Shown here: one piece after another, positions 26,526 to 35,750 of the stretch
Layout: each line of letters opens with the position of its first letter
How positions within the stretch are numbered: position 1 is the stretch's first letter
Source of the DNA: Pseudomonas sp. JQ170C
GTDB lineage: Bacteria; Pseudomonadota; Gammaproteobacteria; Pseudomonadales; Pseudomonadaceae
NCBI RefSeq assembly: GCF_035581345.1
Contig: NZ_CP141608.1
Location: forward strand, 1,382,001 to 1,446,000
DNA: 64,000 nucleotides
Direction of reading: 5' to 3'
Notes under the pieces: generated by a model
Told to the model about the DNA's origin: nothing
What the model saw: the letters and a program-made list of their open reading frames with translations, nothing else
Databases searched by the model: none
Program-made: the position numbers and the translations under genes

Positions 26526-29048
26526 TCAGGGCATGCCGAGGAACCAGCGAAAGTAAGGGTTCTTGCTATCTTCACGGGCTACTTCGCGCACTTGCCGGGC
26601 CCAGGTTTCACGCTGGCCGCGGTAGGCGCTCAGACCAACCTGGTAGAAGCGCAGCAGGCGCTGGCGCTGCTCGTCCAGTTGCAGGCGGAAGAGGCTGTCG
26701 TCACCCTGCAGTGGCGGCGGGCTGTGGAGGGCCAGCAGCTCGGGCAGCACCCGGATGATTTCGTCGTTGCGCACCCACGGTGCATATTCGATACGGGGCT
26801 GGTCGTCGGTGACCGCCGGGGTAGCGCCCGCGTAGCGCTCAAGGCCTGTACGGTCGGTCACCCAGGTGGCCAGCAGGCTGGCCGGCGAGTCGATACCCAC
26901 CGCGCTCAGGGTGCTGAGGACCTCAGGTTGCTGCAGGCGCTGGCTGATACGCGCCAGATCCAGCTGCACCGGCTGCTGCGAGCCCACCAGGAGCATTTCG
27001 TGGAACTCGGTGGTCCACAGCGAGGCATGGGGAAATACGTCTAGAAAGCTTTGCACCAGCGCACGGCTGTCATCGTTGTTCTGGGTCGGCAGCGGCAGCC
27101 ACTGCGCGACCAGCCCCTGGGAATTGAGGCGGCTTGATGCCAGCTGATAGAAATCGCGCGAGTACAGGTTGACCACCCCAGCGGCCGATGGCGGTGGTGG
27201 CTCGAGGGTGATCAGGTCGTAGGTTTGCGGGTTGCCGAGCAGCTCGCGGCGGCCATCACGCAGGCGCACTTGCAGGCGCGGGTCGCTGGCGGCGTTGTAG
27301 TTGCCCTGGAACAGCGACGTTGCGTTGACCACGCCGGGCAAGAGTTCTGCCACCACCCGCTGCTCAAGCCCCGGATAGCGCAACAAGGCCCCGGCAGTGA
27401 TCCCGGTGCCCAGGCCGATCACCAGCGCCGAGCGCGGCTCGCCGTTGTGGATCAAAAGCGGCAGCAAGGCTTGCAGGCGCATGTAGCGCAGAGAGGGCAG
27501 GGCATCGCCGGTGTTGGACACACCCTGAATGTACAAACGGCGGAAACTGCCCTGGCGCTTGTGCTGCTCGACCACGGCGACGGTGCCCCCGCGACCTTCC
27601 TCGTAGAACACCAGGTCGCTGCCGCGGGCCCCGGGCAGCAAGGTGGCCAGGCGATCGGTGGGTGTGAGCGCGGCCACGGCGAGGCTGGCGATACCCAGGG
27701 CGAACACCGCCCGGCGCTTGCCGGTACTCACCTGCTCGCCGCGCAGCACCGCCAGCAGGGCGACCAGTGCCGCCAGCACGGCGAGCACCCCCAGGGTGCG
27801 CACCAGGCCCAACTGCGGCACCAGCACGAAGCCACAGAGCATGACCCCGACGATACCGCCCAGGGTATTGAAGGCCACCACCGAACCGACATCCCGGCCC
27901 ACATGCCCTTGCTCGCTGACCAGGCGCAGGGCCAGCGGGAAGGCTGCGCCCAGCAGCGTGGTCGGCAGAAAGACGATGCTCAGGGCAACCACGGCAAAGC
28001 GTGCGCACATACCCGCCAGGGCGCTGCCGCCCATGGCCAGCACCACGGCCTCGGCCTGGGTCTGCAGGTGAATCAGCCAGCGTCCCAAGCCTGCGATTTC
28101 CAGCAGGGCCAACAGACCGGCGCCGCCGATCAGCAGGGCGAAGGCACCCCACGGGTCGGTGATCCGGTCGGCACGCCGCGCATACAACGCACTGCCCAAG
28201 ACCAGCCCGGCCAGGTAAGTGGCCAGCACCACGGCGAAGGCAAAGGTGCGGGTACTCATGAACTGGACGATGGCCTGGGACCAGACCACTTCATAGCCCA
28301 GGGCGATGCCCCCGGCGATGGCGTACAACGCCAGGGCAAGATAGGCCGCGCCTTTGCGTGAGGGCGCGGGGTGCGCCTGGGCGTCGCTGCCAGGGTTGTC
28401 CTGGGCCAGCCAGAACGCACCGCCTGCGGCGACCAGGTTGAGCACGGCGGCGGCGCAGGCACTGCCAAGGATGCCCAGCGCCGGAATCAACAGGAAGGCG
28501 GCAAGCAGGGTGCCGACAATCGCGCCTGCCGTGTTGGCGGCATACAACTGGCCACCGGCGCGGCCGATGCTGTCGACGTCGCGGGTGACCGCACGCACCA
28601 GCACCGGCAAGGTGCCGCCCATCAGCACGGCCGGTAAGCCGACCAGGGCAAAGGGCAGCACCCACGCCAGCAGGCCGACGCTGTTTTCCAGGCGCGCAAA
28701 GGGGCCGGCAGCCATGCCCAGTGCCCAGGTGGCGGCGACACCGATCACGGCCACGGCCAGCTCAAGCAGGGCGTAGAAACGCAGGGGCCGCTGCAGGCGA
28801 TCGGCCCGTCGACCCAGCCACAGGCCGCCCAGGGCCAGGCCGGCAAAAAACGCACTGATACCAGCGGTAATGGCATACACCTCGACGCCGACCACCAGCG
28901 AGAGCTGTTTGATCCACAACACCTGGTAGACCAGCGCCGCAGCACCGGACGCCAGCAGCAACAAGGCGGCGGGGGTGACGCGGGTTCGAGTCTGCGGGGT
29001 GGACAGGGTGGAGGCTTTGCTGCGTCGGGAGGTACTGGCTACCGGCAT
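26526..29048 (-). CDS. Polytopic membrane protein fused to spermidine-synthase-like domain
   Basis: 840 residues from ATG 29048 (MPVASTSRRSK). The N-terminal 500 residues hold about 12-14 hydrophobic helices with two repeats of ALVYQVLWIKQL / ALGYEVVWSQAI and PAVLMGGTLPVL / PTTLLGAAFPLA. The C-terminal part (about 560-720) has a Rossmann methyltransferase/spermidine synthase fold: VIGLGTGITAGALL binds the nucleotide, but the catalytic-loop Asp is Glu in YDLITLEPPPP. The family is widespread and its reaction unknown; true polyamine synthesis is doubtful. It precedes the octahaem cytochrome. Confidence 0.85.
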   Translation of the reverse strand: MPVASTSRRSKASTLSTPQTRTRVTPAALLLLASGAAALVYQVLWIKQLSLVVGVEVYAITAGISAFFAGLALGGLWLGRRADRLQRPLRFYALLELAVAVIGVAATWALGMAAGPFARLENSVGLLAWVLPFALVGLPAVLMGGTLPVLVRAVTRDVDSIGRAGGQLYAANTAGAIVGTLLAAFLLIPALGILGSACAAAVLNLVAAGGAFWLAQDNPGSDAQAHPAPSRKGAAYLALALYAIAGGIALGYEVVWSQAIVQFMSTRTFAFAVVLATYLAGLVLGSALYARRADRITDPWGAFALLIGGAGLLALLEIAGLGRWLIHLQTQAEAVVLAMGGSALAGMCARFAVVALSIVFLPTTLLGAAFPLALRLVSEQGHVGRDVGSVVAFNTLGGIVGVMLCGFVLVPQLGLVRTLGVLAVLAALVALLAVLRGEQVSTGKRRAVFALGIASLAVAALTPTDRLATLLPGARGSDLVFYEEGRGGTVAVVEQHKRQGSFRRLYIQGVSNTGDALPSLRYMRLQALLPLLIHNGEPRSALVIGLGTGITAGALLRYPGLEQRVVAELLPGVVNATSLFQGNYNAASDPRLQVRLRDGRRELLGNPQTYDLITLEPPPPSAAGVVNLYSRDFYQLASSRLNSQGLVAQWLPLPTQNNDDSRALVQSFLDVFPHASLWTTEFHEMLLVGSQQPVQLDLARISQRLQQPEVLSTLSAVGIDSPASLLATWVTDRTGLERYAGATPAVTDDQPRIEYAPWVRNDEIIRVLPELLALHSPPPLQGDDSLFRLQLDEQRQRLLRFYQVGLSAYRGQRETWARQVREVAREDSKNPYFRWFLGMP

Positions 29049-29153
29049 CGGGGCGAAGGCCTTGTATTGGTATGCGAAATATTCTGTATAGCTTATTGGG
29101 CAGCGTGAGCCTAGCTGCTCAAGTGCCAAGCAGAGCGCCAGATGCGCTGTGCG

Positions 29154-29200
29154 CGAATAAAAAACGCCCACCCGCAACCTGAGGTCGCGGGTGGGCGTGG
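29154..29200 (-). terminator. Strong terminator after the sulfatase gene
   Basis: Perfect 11-bp stem CGCCCACCCGC / GCGGGTGGGCG with an 11-base loop. On the minus strand it is followed by GTTTTTTAT. It ends the 29.2-41.7 kb cluster and separates it from the membrane protein/cytochrome pair. Confidence 0.9.
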
Positions 29201-29204
29201 GGTA

Positions 29205-30791
29205 TCACTGCTTGTTCTGCTTCATTTTCTCTTCGATCTTCGCATCCACAGCCGCACGCACCTGGTCGATGCTGAAGCTCGCCGGACGCTGGCTCGGTGG
29301 GTAGTCGATGAAGGTCTGCAGGAAGGCTGCCGACTTCTGCACCGCGACACCCGTCAGGTAAACGTTCTTGGTGGTCCAGTCGTAGTACTGGTCAGACACC
29401 ACGTCGGCGCGCTCATACGGGTCCATCCGCATGTTGAAGATTTTCGGTACCCGCAGGCAGACGAAAGGCTCGCTCCAGACTTTGAAACCACCGGGGGCAC
29501 GCTGTTCGCAGAACACCGCTTTCCAGTTCTTGTAGCGCATCGACACCAGCATGCCGTCGTCGTTGAAGTAGTAGAACTCCTTGCGCTCGCCGGCAGGCTG
29601 CTTACCGGTCAGGTAAGGCAGTTGGTTGTAGCCGTCCAGGTGAACCTTGAAGTTGTTGCCTCCGGAGGTCGGTGCCCAGCCCTTGAGCAGTTTTTCCTTC
29701 ACCTCGGCATCGCCAGCGGCCGCGAGCAGGGTCGGGAACCAGTCCAGGCCCGAGAACATCTCGTTGGACACTTCACCCGGCTTGATCTTGCCTGGCCAAC
29801 GAACCATCGCCGGTACCCGGTACGCGCCTTCCCAGTTGGAGTTCTTCTCGTTGCGGAACGGCGTGGTGGCCGCGTCCGGCCAGGAGAACTGGTTCGGGCC
29901 GTTGTCGGTGGTGTACACCACGATAGTGTTGTCGGTGATCTTCAGGTCATCGAGGGTCTTGAGCAGTTTGCCGACGTCGCCGTCGTGCTCGAGCATGCCG
30001 TCGGCGTAGTCGTTGCCGGGCATGCCGCTCTGGCCCTTCATCGACTCGCGCACGTGGGTGAACAAGTGCATGCGGGTGGTGTTCATCCACACGAAGAACG
30101 GTTTGTCGGCCTTGGCCTGCTTCTCGATGAACGCCTGTGCAGCGGCGGTGGTTTCATCATCGATGGTTTCCATGCGCTTGGACGTCAGCGCGCCGGTGTC
30201 TTCGATCTTGCCGTCAGCGAAGCTGTGAATGACACCCCGTGGCGAGTTGGTCTTGATGAATTCCGGATCGTCCTCGGGCCAGTACGGACGCTCCGGCTCT
30301 TCCTCGGCGTTCAGGTGGTAGAGGTTGCCGAAGAACTCGTCGAAACCGTGTGCGGTGGGCAGGTATTCGTCGCGATCACCGAGGTGGTTCTTGCCGAACT
30401 GGCCGGTGGCATAGCCCATGGACTTCAGTGCCTGGGCGATGGTGATATCACGCTTTTGCAAGCCGACCGGCGCGCCGGGGAAACCGACTTTCGACAAGCC
30501 GGTGCGCAGTGGCGTCTGACCGGTGATGAACGAGGAGCGTCCGGCCGTGCAACTGTTCTCCGCGTAGTAATCGGTGAAGATCATGCCTTCCTTGGCGATC
30601 CGGTCGATGTTCGGGGTCTTGTAGCCGACCACACCCATCGAATAGGCGCTGATATTGGTCTGACCGATGTCATCACCGAAGATCACCAGGATATTGGGTT
30701 TCTCTGCAGCGCTGACCACCCCTGCGGTAATGCCAATCACCGACGCTGCGACCATCGCAAGTTTCGGTATCCATCTGCGTTTGCCAGTCAT
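29205..30791 (-). CDS. Exported type I sulfatase (arylsulfatase family)
   Basis: 528 residues. Signal peptide (residues 1-29, ending VVSAA), then the sulfatase core: metal-binding NILVIFGDDIGQTN, and the formylglycine signature C81-T-A-G-R (SCTAGRSSFITGQTPLRTG), i.e. a Cys-type site with Ala where Pro is more common. Later VVYTTDNGPNQ carries the second metal cluster. The Cys must be oxidised to formylglycine by an FGE or anSME, neither of which is in the window. Periplasmic hydrolysis of sulfate esters (or phosphonates) is expected; substrate unknown. GGGAGG precedes the ATG. Last gene of the MoxR cluster, 82 bp after the HAD gene. Confidence 0.92.
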   Translation of the reverse strand: MTGKRRWIPKLAMVAASVIGITAGVVSAAEKPNILVIFGDDIGQTNISAYSMGVVGYKTPNIDRIAKEGMIFTDYYAENSCTAGRSSFITGQTPLRTGLSKVGFPGAPVGLQKRDITIAQALKSMGYATGQFGKNHLGDRDEYLPTAHGFDEFFGNLYHLNAEEEPERPYWPEDDPEFIKTNSPRGVIHSFADGKIEDTGALTSKRMETIDDETTAAAQAFIEKQAKADKPFFVWMNTTRMHLFTHVRESMKGQSGMPGNDYADGMLEHDGDVGKLLKTLDDLKITDNTIVVYTTDNGPNQFSWPDAATTPFRNEKNSNWEGAYRVPAMVRWPGKIKPGEVSNEMFSGLDWFPTLLAAAGDAEVKEKLLKGWAPTSGGNNFKVHLDGYNQLPYLTGKQPAGERKEFYYFNDDGMLVSMRYKNWKAVFCEQRAPGGFKVWSEPFVCLRVPKIFNMRMDPYERADVVSDQYYDWTTKNVYLTGVAVQKSAAFLQTFIDYPPSQRPASFSIDQVRAAVDAKIEEKMKQNKQ

Positions 30792-30873
30792 TTGACTTGC
30801 CTCCCTTTCCCCATCAAAACCACCTTGTGGTGGCCGCTCATTGCATTGCTCGTTTCAGCACCGCTGCGCCGGG

Positions 30874-31878
30874 TCATTTCGAGGCAGGCTCGAAAGGGAA
30901 TACCCGGGCCCAGTCGGCCGCCATGTCCACAACCGTCCAGTTCTGGCGCTTGGCCTCGTCCAGGGCCTTGTCCAGGCGGCCGATTTTTGACTGACGGTCA
31001 TACGCCCATTCACGGTTAGCGTCGGTGTGATGCACCAGACCCATGAAGCGCGCGCCTTTGCCGGCGGCGGTCCATTGCAGCATTTGCAGGTCGCCGTCGG
31101 AGTTGCCGAAGGCCAGGATCGGCCGCTGGCCGATAATTGCGTCGATGCTTTCCGGCTTGCCGGGGCCATCGTCGTTGTGGGCAAGTTTTGGTGTGCGCAG
31201 GATCGACGGTTGGCCGTCCACGATCTGGAACTTGCTGACGAACGAGGTGCCGATCACCTGTTCCGGCGGGATGCCGTAGACCTCCTGGGCGAAGGTGCGC
31301 ATGAAGGCGGTTTCGCCACCGGAGACGATGTAGGTCTTGAAGCCCTGGCTGCGCAGGTAGTCGAGCAGCTCCAGCATCGGCTGGTAGACCATCTCGGTGA
31401 ACGGCTTGTCGGTCTTGGGGTGCCTGGCCTTGGCCAGCCAGGCCTCGGCGTTGGCCATGAACGCCTCGGTGGTGATGCCGGTATGGGTCGCGCCGACGAT
31501 CTTCATCAGGCCGTCCATGCCGCTGGCAGCAAGCGCCTCCTGATCGTTTTCCAGCACCGCCTTGAAGGGTTGCTGGTCTTTCCATTCAGGATGCTCAGGG
31601 GCCAGGCGCTTGACCTCGGCGAGGGCAAACAGCAGCTGGAAGTACGCCGGTTGCTCGCTCCACAAGGTGCCGTCGTTGTCGAACACGGCGATGCGCTCAC
31701 CGATCGGAACGTAGGTTTTCGAGCCCTGCGTCGTCACTTGCTCGACGAAGTTCAACAGGGCCGTTCGTGGCGCGCCTTCGCGCCAACTGGGCAAGGGTTC
31801 GGCGGCCTGCAACGGCAAGGACCAATGCAGCAGTAACAACAGCACCAGCCACAGCGGCTGACGATAGTTGGCGATCAT
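30874..31878 (-). CDS. Exported HAD-superfamily phosphatase-like protein
   Basis: 334 residues. Signal peptide (LVLLLLLHWSLPLQA) then HAD motif I FDNDGTLW (nucleophile Asp in DNDGT), motif II IVSGG, and motif IV GNSDGDLQML. This subfamily is usually annotated as haloacid dehalogenase-like or acid phosphatase and acts in the periplasm. Its ATG overlaps the stop of the BatD-like gene by 4 bp, so it is translated with the MoxR/Bat genes. The sulfatase follows. Together they look like two ester hydrolases exported by one unit. Confidence 0.87.
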   Translation of the reverse strand: MIANYRQPLWLVLLLLLHWSLPLQAAEPLPSWREGAPRTALLNFVEQVTTQGSKTYVPIGERIAVFDNDGTLWSEQPAYFQLLFALAEVKRLAPEHPEWKDQQPFKAVLENDQEALAASGMDGLMKIVGATHTGITTEAFMANAEAWLAKARHPKTDKPFTEMVYQPMLELLDYLRSQGFKTYIVSGGETAFMRTFAQEVYGIPPEQVIGTSFVSKFQIVDGQPSILRTPKLAHNDDGPGKPESIDAIIGQRPILAFGNSDGDLQMLQWTAAGKGARFMGLVHHTDANREWAYDRQSKIGRLDKALDEAKRQNWTVVDMAADWARVFPFEPASK

Positions 31879-33182
31879 GGCAACTCCTTGTCGTGCTCAG
31901 GGTTCAGCGGGCGCAGGCCGTGGGGCGCGGGCACTTCACGGGCATGCTTGGCGGTTTCGCGGTGCAGGGTGTTCAGGCGCGGCATGAGGGTTTCAGGTGC
32001 GCTGTCGTCGCTTGCGCTGGCGCTGTAGCACTGGCGCAGAAGGTCCGGGTCGGCAGCGGCCAGGCGCAGGCCGCCCCGGCTGCGGCGCCACCATAGGTAC
32101 AGCGCGGTGAGCTGCGGTGGACGCTGCCCAAGCTGGCCCGGCACCTGGTGCCAGGCGTAGTCGGCGGAGGCTTCATGGCGTGCCTGGCGAGTGGCTTGCC
32201 AGCGCTGCCAGGTGGTTCGCCATTGCGGGCCGAAGCGGCGCACCAGCAACCCCAGCAGGACCAGCACAGCGAGTACCAGCCCGGCTGTCAGCCAATGGCG
32301 AGACAGGTGCAGGCGGGTCTGCTGCCCGAGTCGCTGGAGGTCTTCGCTCACCGAAAAGGGCGGTTGGTAGGCCGGGTTGGCGGCGGCCGTGAAGCTGATG
32401 GCCGCAAGCGTGGCGTTATGAAGGGTTTTGTCCTGGGTGCTCCACCATTGCACCTGCAGGGCGGGTAACTGGTACTTGCCGGGCTTTTCGATGCGGTAGC
32501 TGGCGCTGTCGATGCGTTGCCCTCCGAGGGTATAGCCGCGGCCGTTGTCGAGGGGCTTGACCTGCGGGGTCTTGAGGTAGCGGCTCAGACCATCGACATC
32601 GCCCAGCGGGGTGACCGGCAGCATCAGGCTCATGGCCCCTTCGGCCTTGAGGGTCACGGTGCGGGTCAGGCTGTCGCCGACCTTGAGTGCGGTTGGGTCC
32701 GGGCTGGTCTGCTGGGTAAGGCTGACCTGTTGGGCCACCAGCACCTGCTGGCCGGCGGCAACGCCTGCCGGCAGCTGGGCATGCAGGGTCAGTGGCTGGC
32801 TGGTGACGCTCATCGGCGCCTGGGCGGTGCCGGGTGTTGTCGTCACCGTCAGTGCCGGAATCTGAATGTCACCAGTCTGTTGCGGGGTAACCTGGAACAG
32901 GTAGCGCATGCCGTAGAAGGTGGTGCCGTCCAGGCGCTGGGTCAGGTGCTGGGCCTGGTCGCCGGGAGGCGTGACCACGGCGCCCGGCAGGGTCAGCTCG
33001 GGCAGGTCGGGTGCGCTGCTGAACCAGGTGTCGGTGTACAGGTCCAGCTGCAGTTGCACGGTTTCACCGACCACCGCCGAGTCGCCAGGCACCAGCGTGG
33101 CCTGTACCCGCAACTGCGGTTCGGCCGCCAGCAGGCTGGTGCTGAACAGGGCGAGGAGGAGTGCAAGCACGTTCAGGTTCAT
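31875..33182 (-). CDS. BatD-like membrane protein
   Basis: 435 residues from ATG 33182 (MNLNVLALLLALFSTSLLAAE, signal peptide). A long periplasmic beta-rich region (oxygen-tolerance/BatD family: ATLVPGDSAVVGETVQLQLD, YLFQVTPQQTGDIQIPAL) is followed by one transmembrane helix (WLTAGLVLAVLVLLGLLV, about 320-340) and a cytoplasmic tail. BatD proteins accompany MoxR and vWA partners and were first linked to aerotolerance in Bacteroides. It overlaps the upstream vWA-TPR gene by 4 bp and the downstream HAD gene by 4 bp. Confidence 0.85.
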   Translation of the reverse strand: MNLNVLALLLALFSTSLLAAEPQLRVQATLVPGDSAVVGETVQLQLDLYTDTWFSSAPDLPELTLPGAVVTPPGDQAQHLTQRLDGTTFYGMRYLFQVTPQQTGDIQIPALTVTTTPGTAQAPMSVTSQPLTLHAQLPAGVAAGQQVLVAQQVSLTQQTSPDPTALKVGDSLTRTVTLKAEGAMSLMLPVTPLGDVDGLSRYLKTPQVKPLDNGRGYTLGGQRIDSASYRIEKPGKYQLPALQVQWWSTQDKTLHNATLAAISFTAAANPAYQPPFSVSEDLQRLGQQTRLHLSRHWLTAGLVLAVLVLLGLLVRRFGPQWRTTWQRWQATRQARHEASADYAWHQVPGQLGQRPPQLTALYLWWRRSRGGLRLAAADPDLLRQCYSASASDDSAPETLMPRLNTLHRETAKHAREVPAPHGLRPLNPEHDKELP

Positions 33183-34756
33183 GGCGCCCCCTGCACAGTC
33201 TGGTCCTGCAGGCTGAACTTGCGTCGCAGAAAATCGGCGGGCGAGGTGGTGAGGTTTTGCAGCCACAGCTCATCGGAGCCGGCCTGGGCCTTTTCCATCG
33301 GCTTGCTCTTGCCCTTGCCGGCGGGTTTGTCGAAGTCCACCTTGTCGGGTTTGACCTCGGGGGTGTTGTCCTGGGCCGACTCGTAGTCCTTGGCCAGTGC
33401 CTGGGCCAGCGCCAGGTTGGCCTGGGCTTCGGCAAAGCCTGGCTGCAGTTTCAACGCCTGGGTGTAGGCGGCGATGGCCTGGTCGAACTTGAAGCGACGG
33501 GTGTAGATATTGCCCAGGTAGAAGTAGGCCTGCGCGGTGTTGAGCTGGGCGAAGCTGGCCAGCGCCAGGTCGTAGTCGGAGGCGTTGTAGGCGGCGATGC
33601 CTTTCCAGTACGGATCGGTGAAGTGCGCAGCCGCTGCCGGGTAGTGCTGATGCTCGAAGGCCCAGCGACCTTGCTGGTCGGGGGTCATGAAGGCGTCGAC
33701 CAGGGCATTGGCGCGGGCATCGTTCACCGGCAGCAGCAGGCCCAGCAACAGGCACGCGCTCCAGTTCAGGCTCCAGCCACGGCGAATGCACACGAAGGCG
33801 ATCAACAGCAGCGGCCAGCACAGCCAGTAACCGGCGTCCTTCCAGTGCAGGGGTTGGTTGGCCTGGTTGGCGCTTTCAAAGTGCTGCTGGGCATGGGCTT
33901 CGATCCAGTCCAGGTCATCGTCATTGAGGGTCAGGCTGCCCAGAGGTGCATCCAGTGCCGAGGCCAATTGCTTGAGTCCGTCCTTGTCGAAACGTCCCAG
34001 CTGTGGCCGGCCCTGGCTGTCGATCAGTGGCTGGCCATCGGCGCCTTTGATCATCCCGCCGTCGGTATTGCCCACGGCCAGCACCAGCACTTGCAGGCGG
34101 CTGCCATCGAGCACCTTGTCCAGTTGCGACAGTTGCGAGGAGTCGGCGCCATCACTGACCAGCACCAGGGTCGCCGGTGTGCCCTCGGCGGCGACCAGGG
34201 TCTTTGCCTGCTCCACGACCGCCAGGGCGTTCTTGCCCGGCTTCTGGATCAGGGTGCTGGACAGGGCCTGGAGAAAACCGTCCAGCAGGGCCGGGTCGCG
34301 TGTGGGCGGCAGTACCAGGTGAGCGCTGCCGGCGTAGGCCATCAGGCCGGTGGCGGCGCCCTGGCGACGCTGGATCAGGTTGTGCAACTTGTGCTTGGCC
34401 GCTTCCAGGCGGGTGGGGGCGATGTCGCTGGCGTCCATCGAGGTGGACAGGTCCAGGGCCAGGATCAACGGTGCGCGATTATCGAGAAAGGCCGGGCGAT
34501 CCTGTTCCCAAGTGGGGCCGGCAACGGCAATGGCGCCGATGATCAGCAAGGCGCTGGCCAGGTGGACCGGACGCAGGCGATGCTGGTCTTCGCCGTCCAG
34601 GCGCAGGTGCGCGAGCAAGTGCGGGGCGATGTTGCTGCTCCAACTGCGCAGCTGTTGGCGGCGATGACGCCAGACCCACGGCAGCAGCAGGCCTGGCAGC
34701 AACAACCAAAGCCAGACAGGGCGCAGGAAGTGAAAGGCTTGCAGATCAATGTCCAT
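33179..34756 (-). CDS. vWA domain protein with C-terminal TPRs (BatB-BatC fusion type)
   Basis: 525 residues from ATG 34756 (MDIDLQAFHFLRP). Two N-terminal membrane helices (VWLWLLLPGLLLPWVW; ALLIIGAIAVAGP), a vWA domain about 80-260 with a complete MIDAS (LALDLSTSMDASD, later VLVSDGADSS), another membrane helix pair near 300-345, then TPRs (FTDPYWKGIAAYNASDYDLA; AYFYLGNIYTRRFKFDQAI) and a Lys-rich tail. In Bacteroides-type operons BatB and BatC are separate; here both are one chain. Overlaps BatA by 11 bp and BatD by 4 bp. Confidence 0.87.
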   Translation of the reverse strand: MDIDLQAFHFLRPVWLWLLLPGLLLPWVWRHRRQQLRSWSSNIAPHLLAHLRLDGEDQHRLRPVHLASALLIIGAIAVAGPTWEQDRPAFLDNRAPLILALDLSTSMDASDIAPTRLEAAKHKLHNLIQRRQGAATGLMAYAGSAHLVLPPTRDPALLDGFLQALSSTLIQKPGKNALAVVEQAKTLVAAEGTPATLVLVSDGADSSQLSQLDKVLDGSRLQVLVLAVGNTDGGMIKGADGQPLIDSQGRPQLGRFDKDGLKQLASALDAPLGSLTLNDDDLDWIEAHAQQHFESANQANQPLHWKDAGYWLCWPLLLIAFVCIRRGWSLNWSACLLLGLLLPVNDARANALVDAFMTPDQQGRWAFEHQHYPAAAAHFTDPYWKGIAAYNASDYDLALASFAQLNTAQAYFYLGNIYTRRFKFDQAIAAYTQALKLQPGFAEAQANLALAQALAKDYESAQDNTPEVKPDKVDFDKPAGKGKSKPMEKAQAGSDELWLQNLTTSPADFLRRKFSLQDQTVQGAP

Positions 34757-35750
34757 GCTCAGCGGCCTCCACTTCAGTGCTGCGTGCCCGATAGGACAAC
34801 AGCAACGCGAGCAGGTGATAGCCACCGAACAGCAACAGGGCTGCGCCCAGCGCCATCCAGAACAGGTCACGCTTGGGTTGGTGGGTGAGGGTCTTGACCT
34901 GATGCGGGGTCAGCTTGTCGAGGGTGGCATAGACCTGCTGCAAGGCGTCGCGGTCGGCGGCGCGGAAGAACTGGCCGCCGGTCTGCTCGGCGATCTGCTG
35001 CAGGCTCTTGAGGTCAACCTTGGCTTCAGCCTCGGCCTGCGGATCGCCAATGCCGATGGTGTGGATCACCACACCGCGTGCTGCGGCCATGGCGGCGGCA
35101 TGGGCGGGCGTGATGGCGCTGCTGGTGTCGTTGCCGTCGGTGAGCAGGATCACCACCTTTTCCGGTTCCTTGGCCTGCTCCAGCAGTTTCAGGCTCAGGC
35201 CGATGGCATCGCCGATGGCGGTGTTGGGCCCCGCCATGCCGACGTCGGTCTGCGCCAGCAGGATCGACAGGCTGGCATGGTCGAGGGTCAAGGGTGCCTG
35301 GGGGTAGGCGGCACTGCCGAACACCACCAGGCCCAGGCGGTCTTTCGGGCGTTGGCGGATAAAGTCCTGGACCACCGCCTTGACGGCGCTCATGCGCGAC
35401 ACCGGTGTGCCGTCGGCGCCCTTGAGGTCGACCGTCTGCATGGATTGGGAAATGTCGATGGCCAGCATCAGGTCGCGTACCGGCTCTTCATGTTGCTGGG
35501 GCGGCTCCACCAGCACCGGACGGGCAATGGCCACCACCAGCAAGGCCCACACCAGCCAGTGCAGGATCAACTGCCAGGTGTTGTGGCGGGTGCCAGGGAC
35601 ACCCGGCTCCTGGCCGCTGACGCGGCTGATGGCCTCGAAGAACGGCACGCGGATGGCGCTGCGCGCCTCGATATACGGGGGCAGCCAGCGGTAGCCCAGC
35701 CAGGGCAGCGGCAGCAGGAGCAGCAGCCAGGGGTAGTCAAACTGCCACAT
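34746..35750 (-). CDS. vWA domain membrane protein (BatA-like)
   Basis: 334 residues from ATG 35750 (MWQFDYPWLLLLLPLPWLGY); the open frame extends upstream but only this start gives the membrane N-terminus typical of BatA. Two helices near the N-terminus, a vWA domain with MIDAS (LAIDISQSMQTVD; LLTDGNDTSS), and a C-terminal helix (FWMALGAALLLFGGYHLLALLL). vWA proteins act as metal-dependent adaptors for MoxR ATPases. Its start overlaps the DUF4381 gene by 14 bp and its stop overlaps the next vWA gene by 11 bp. Confidence 0.88.
   Translation of the reverse strand: MWQFDYPWLLLLLPLPWLGYRWLPPYIEARSAIRVPFFEAISRVSGQEPGVPGTRHNTWQLILHWLVWALLVVAIARPVLVEPPQQHEEPVRDLMLAIDISQSMQTVDLKGADGTPVSRMSAVKAVVQDFIRQRPKDRLGLVVFGSAAYPQAPLTLDHASLSILLAQTDVGMAGPNTAIGDAIGLSLKLLEQAKEPEKVVILLTDGNDTSSAITPAHAAAMAAARGVVIHTIGIGDPQAEAEAKVDLKSLQQIAEQTGGQFFRAADRDALQQVYATLDKLTPHQVKTLTHQPKRDLFWMALGAALLLFGGYHLLALLLSYRARSTEVEAAEHGH

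Noticed and set aside
27225..28361. 378-residue His/Gln-rich plus-strand frame
   Set aside because: Antisense to the spermidine-synthase-like membrane gene; composition is an artefact of reversed Leu/Ala codons.
29142..31019. 625-residue plus-strand open frame
   Set aside because: Antisense to the sulfatase, which has a signal peptide and metal/active-site motifs; the plus frame is low-complexity Val/Gly/His-rich.
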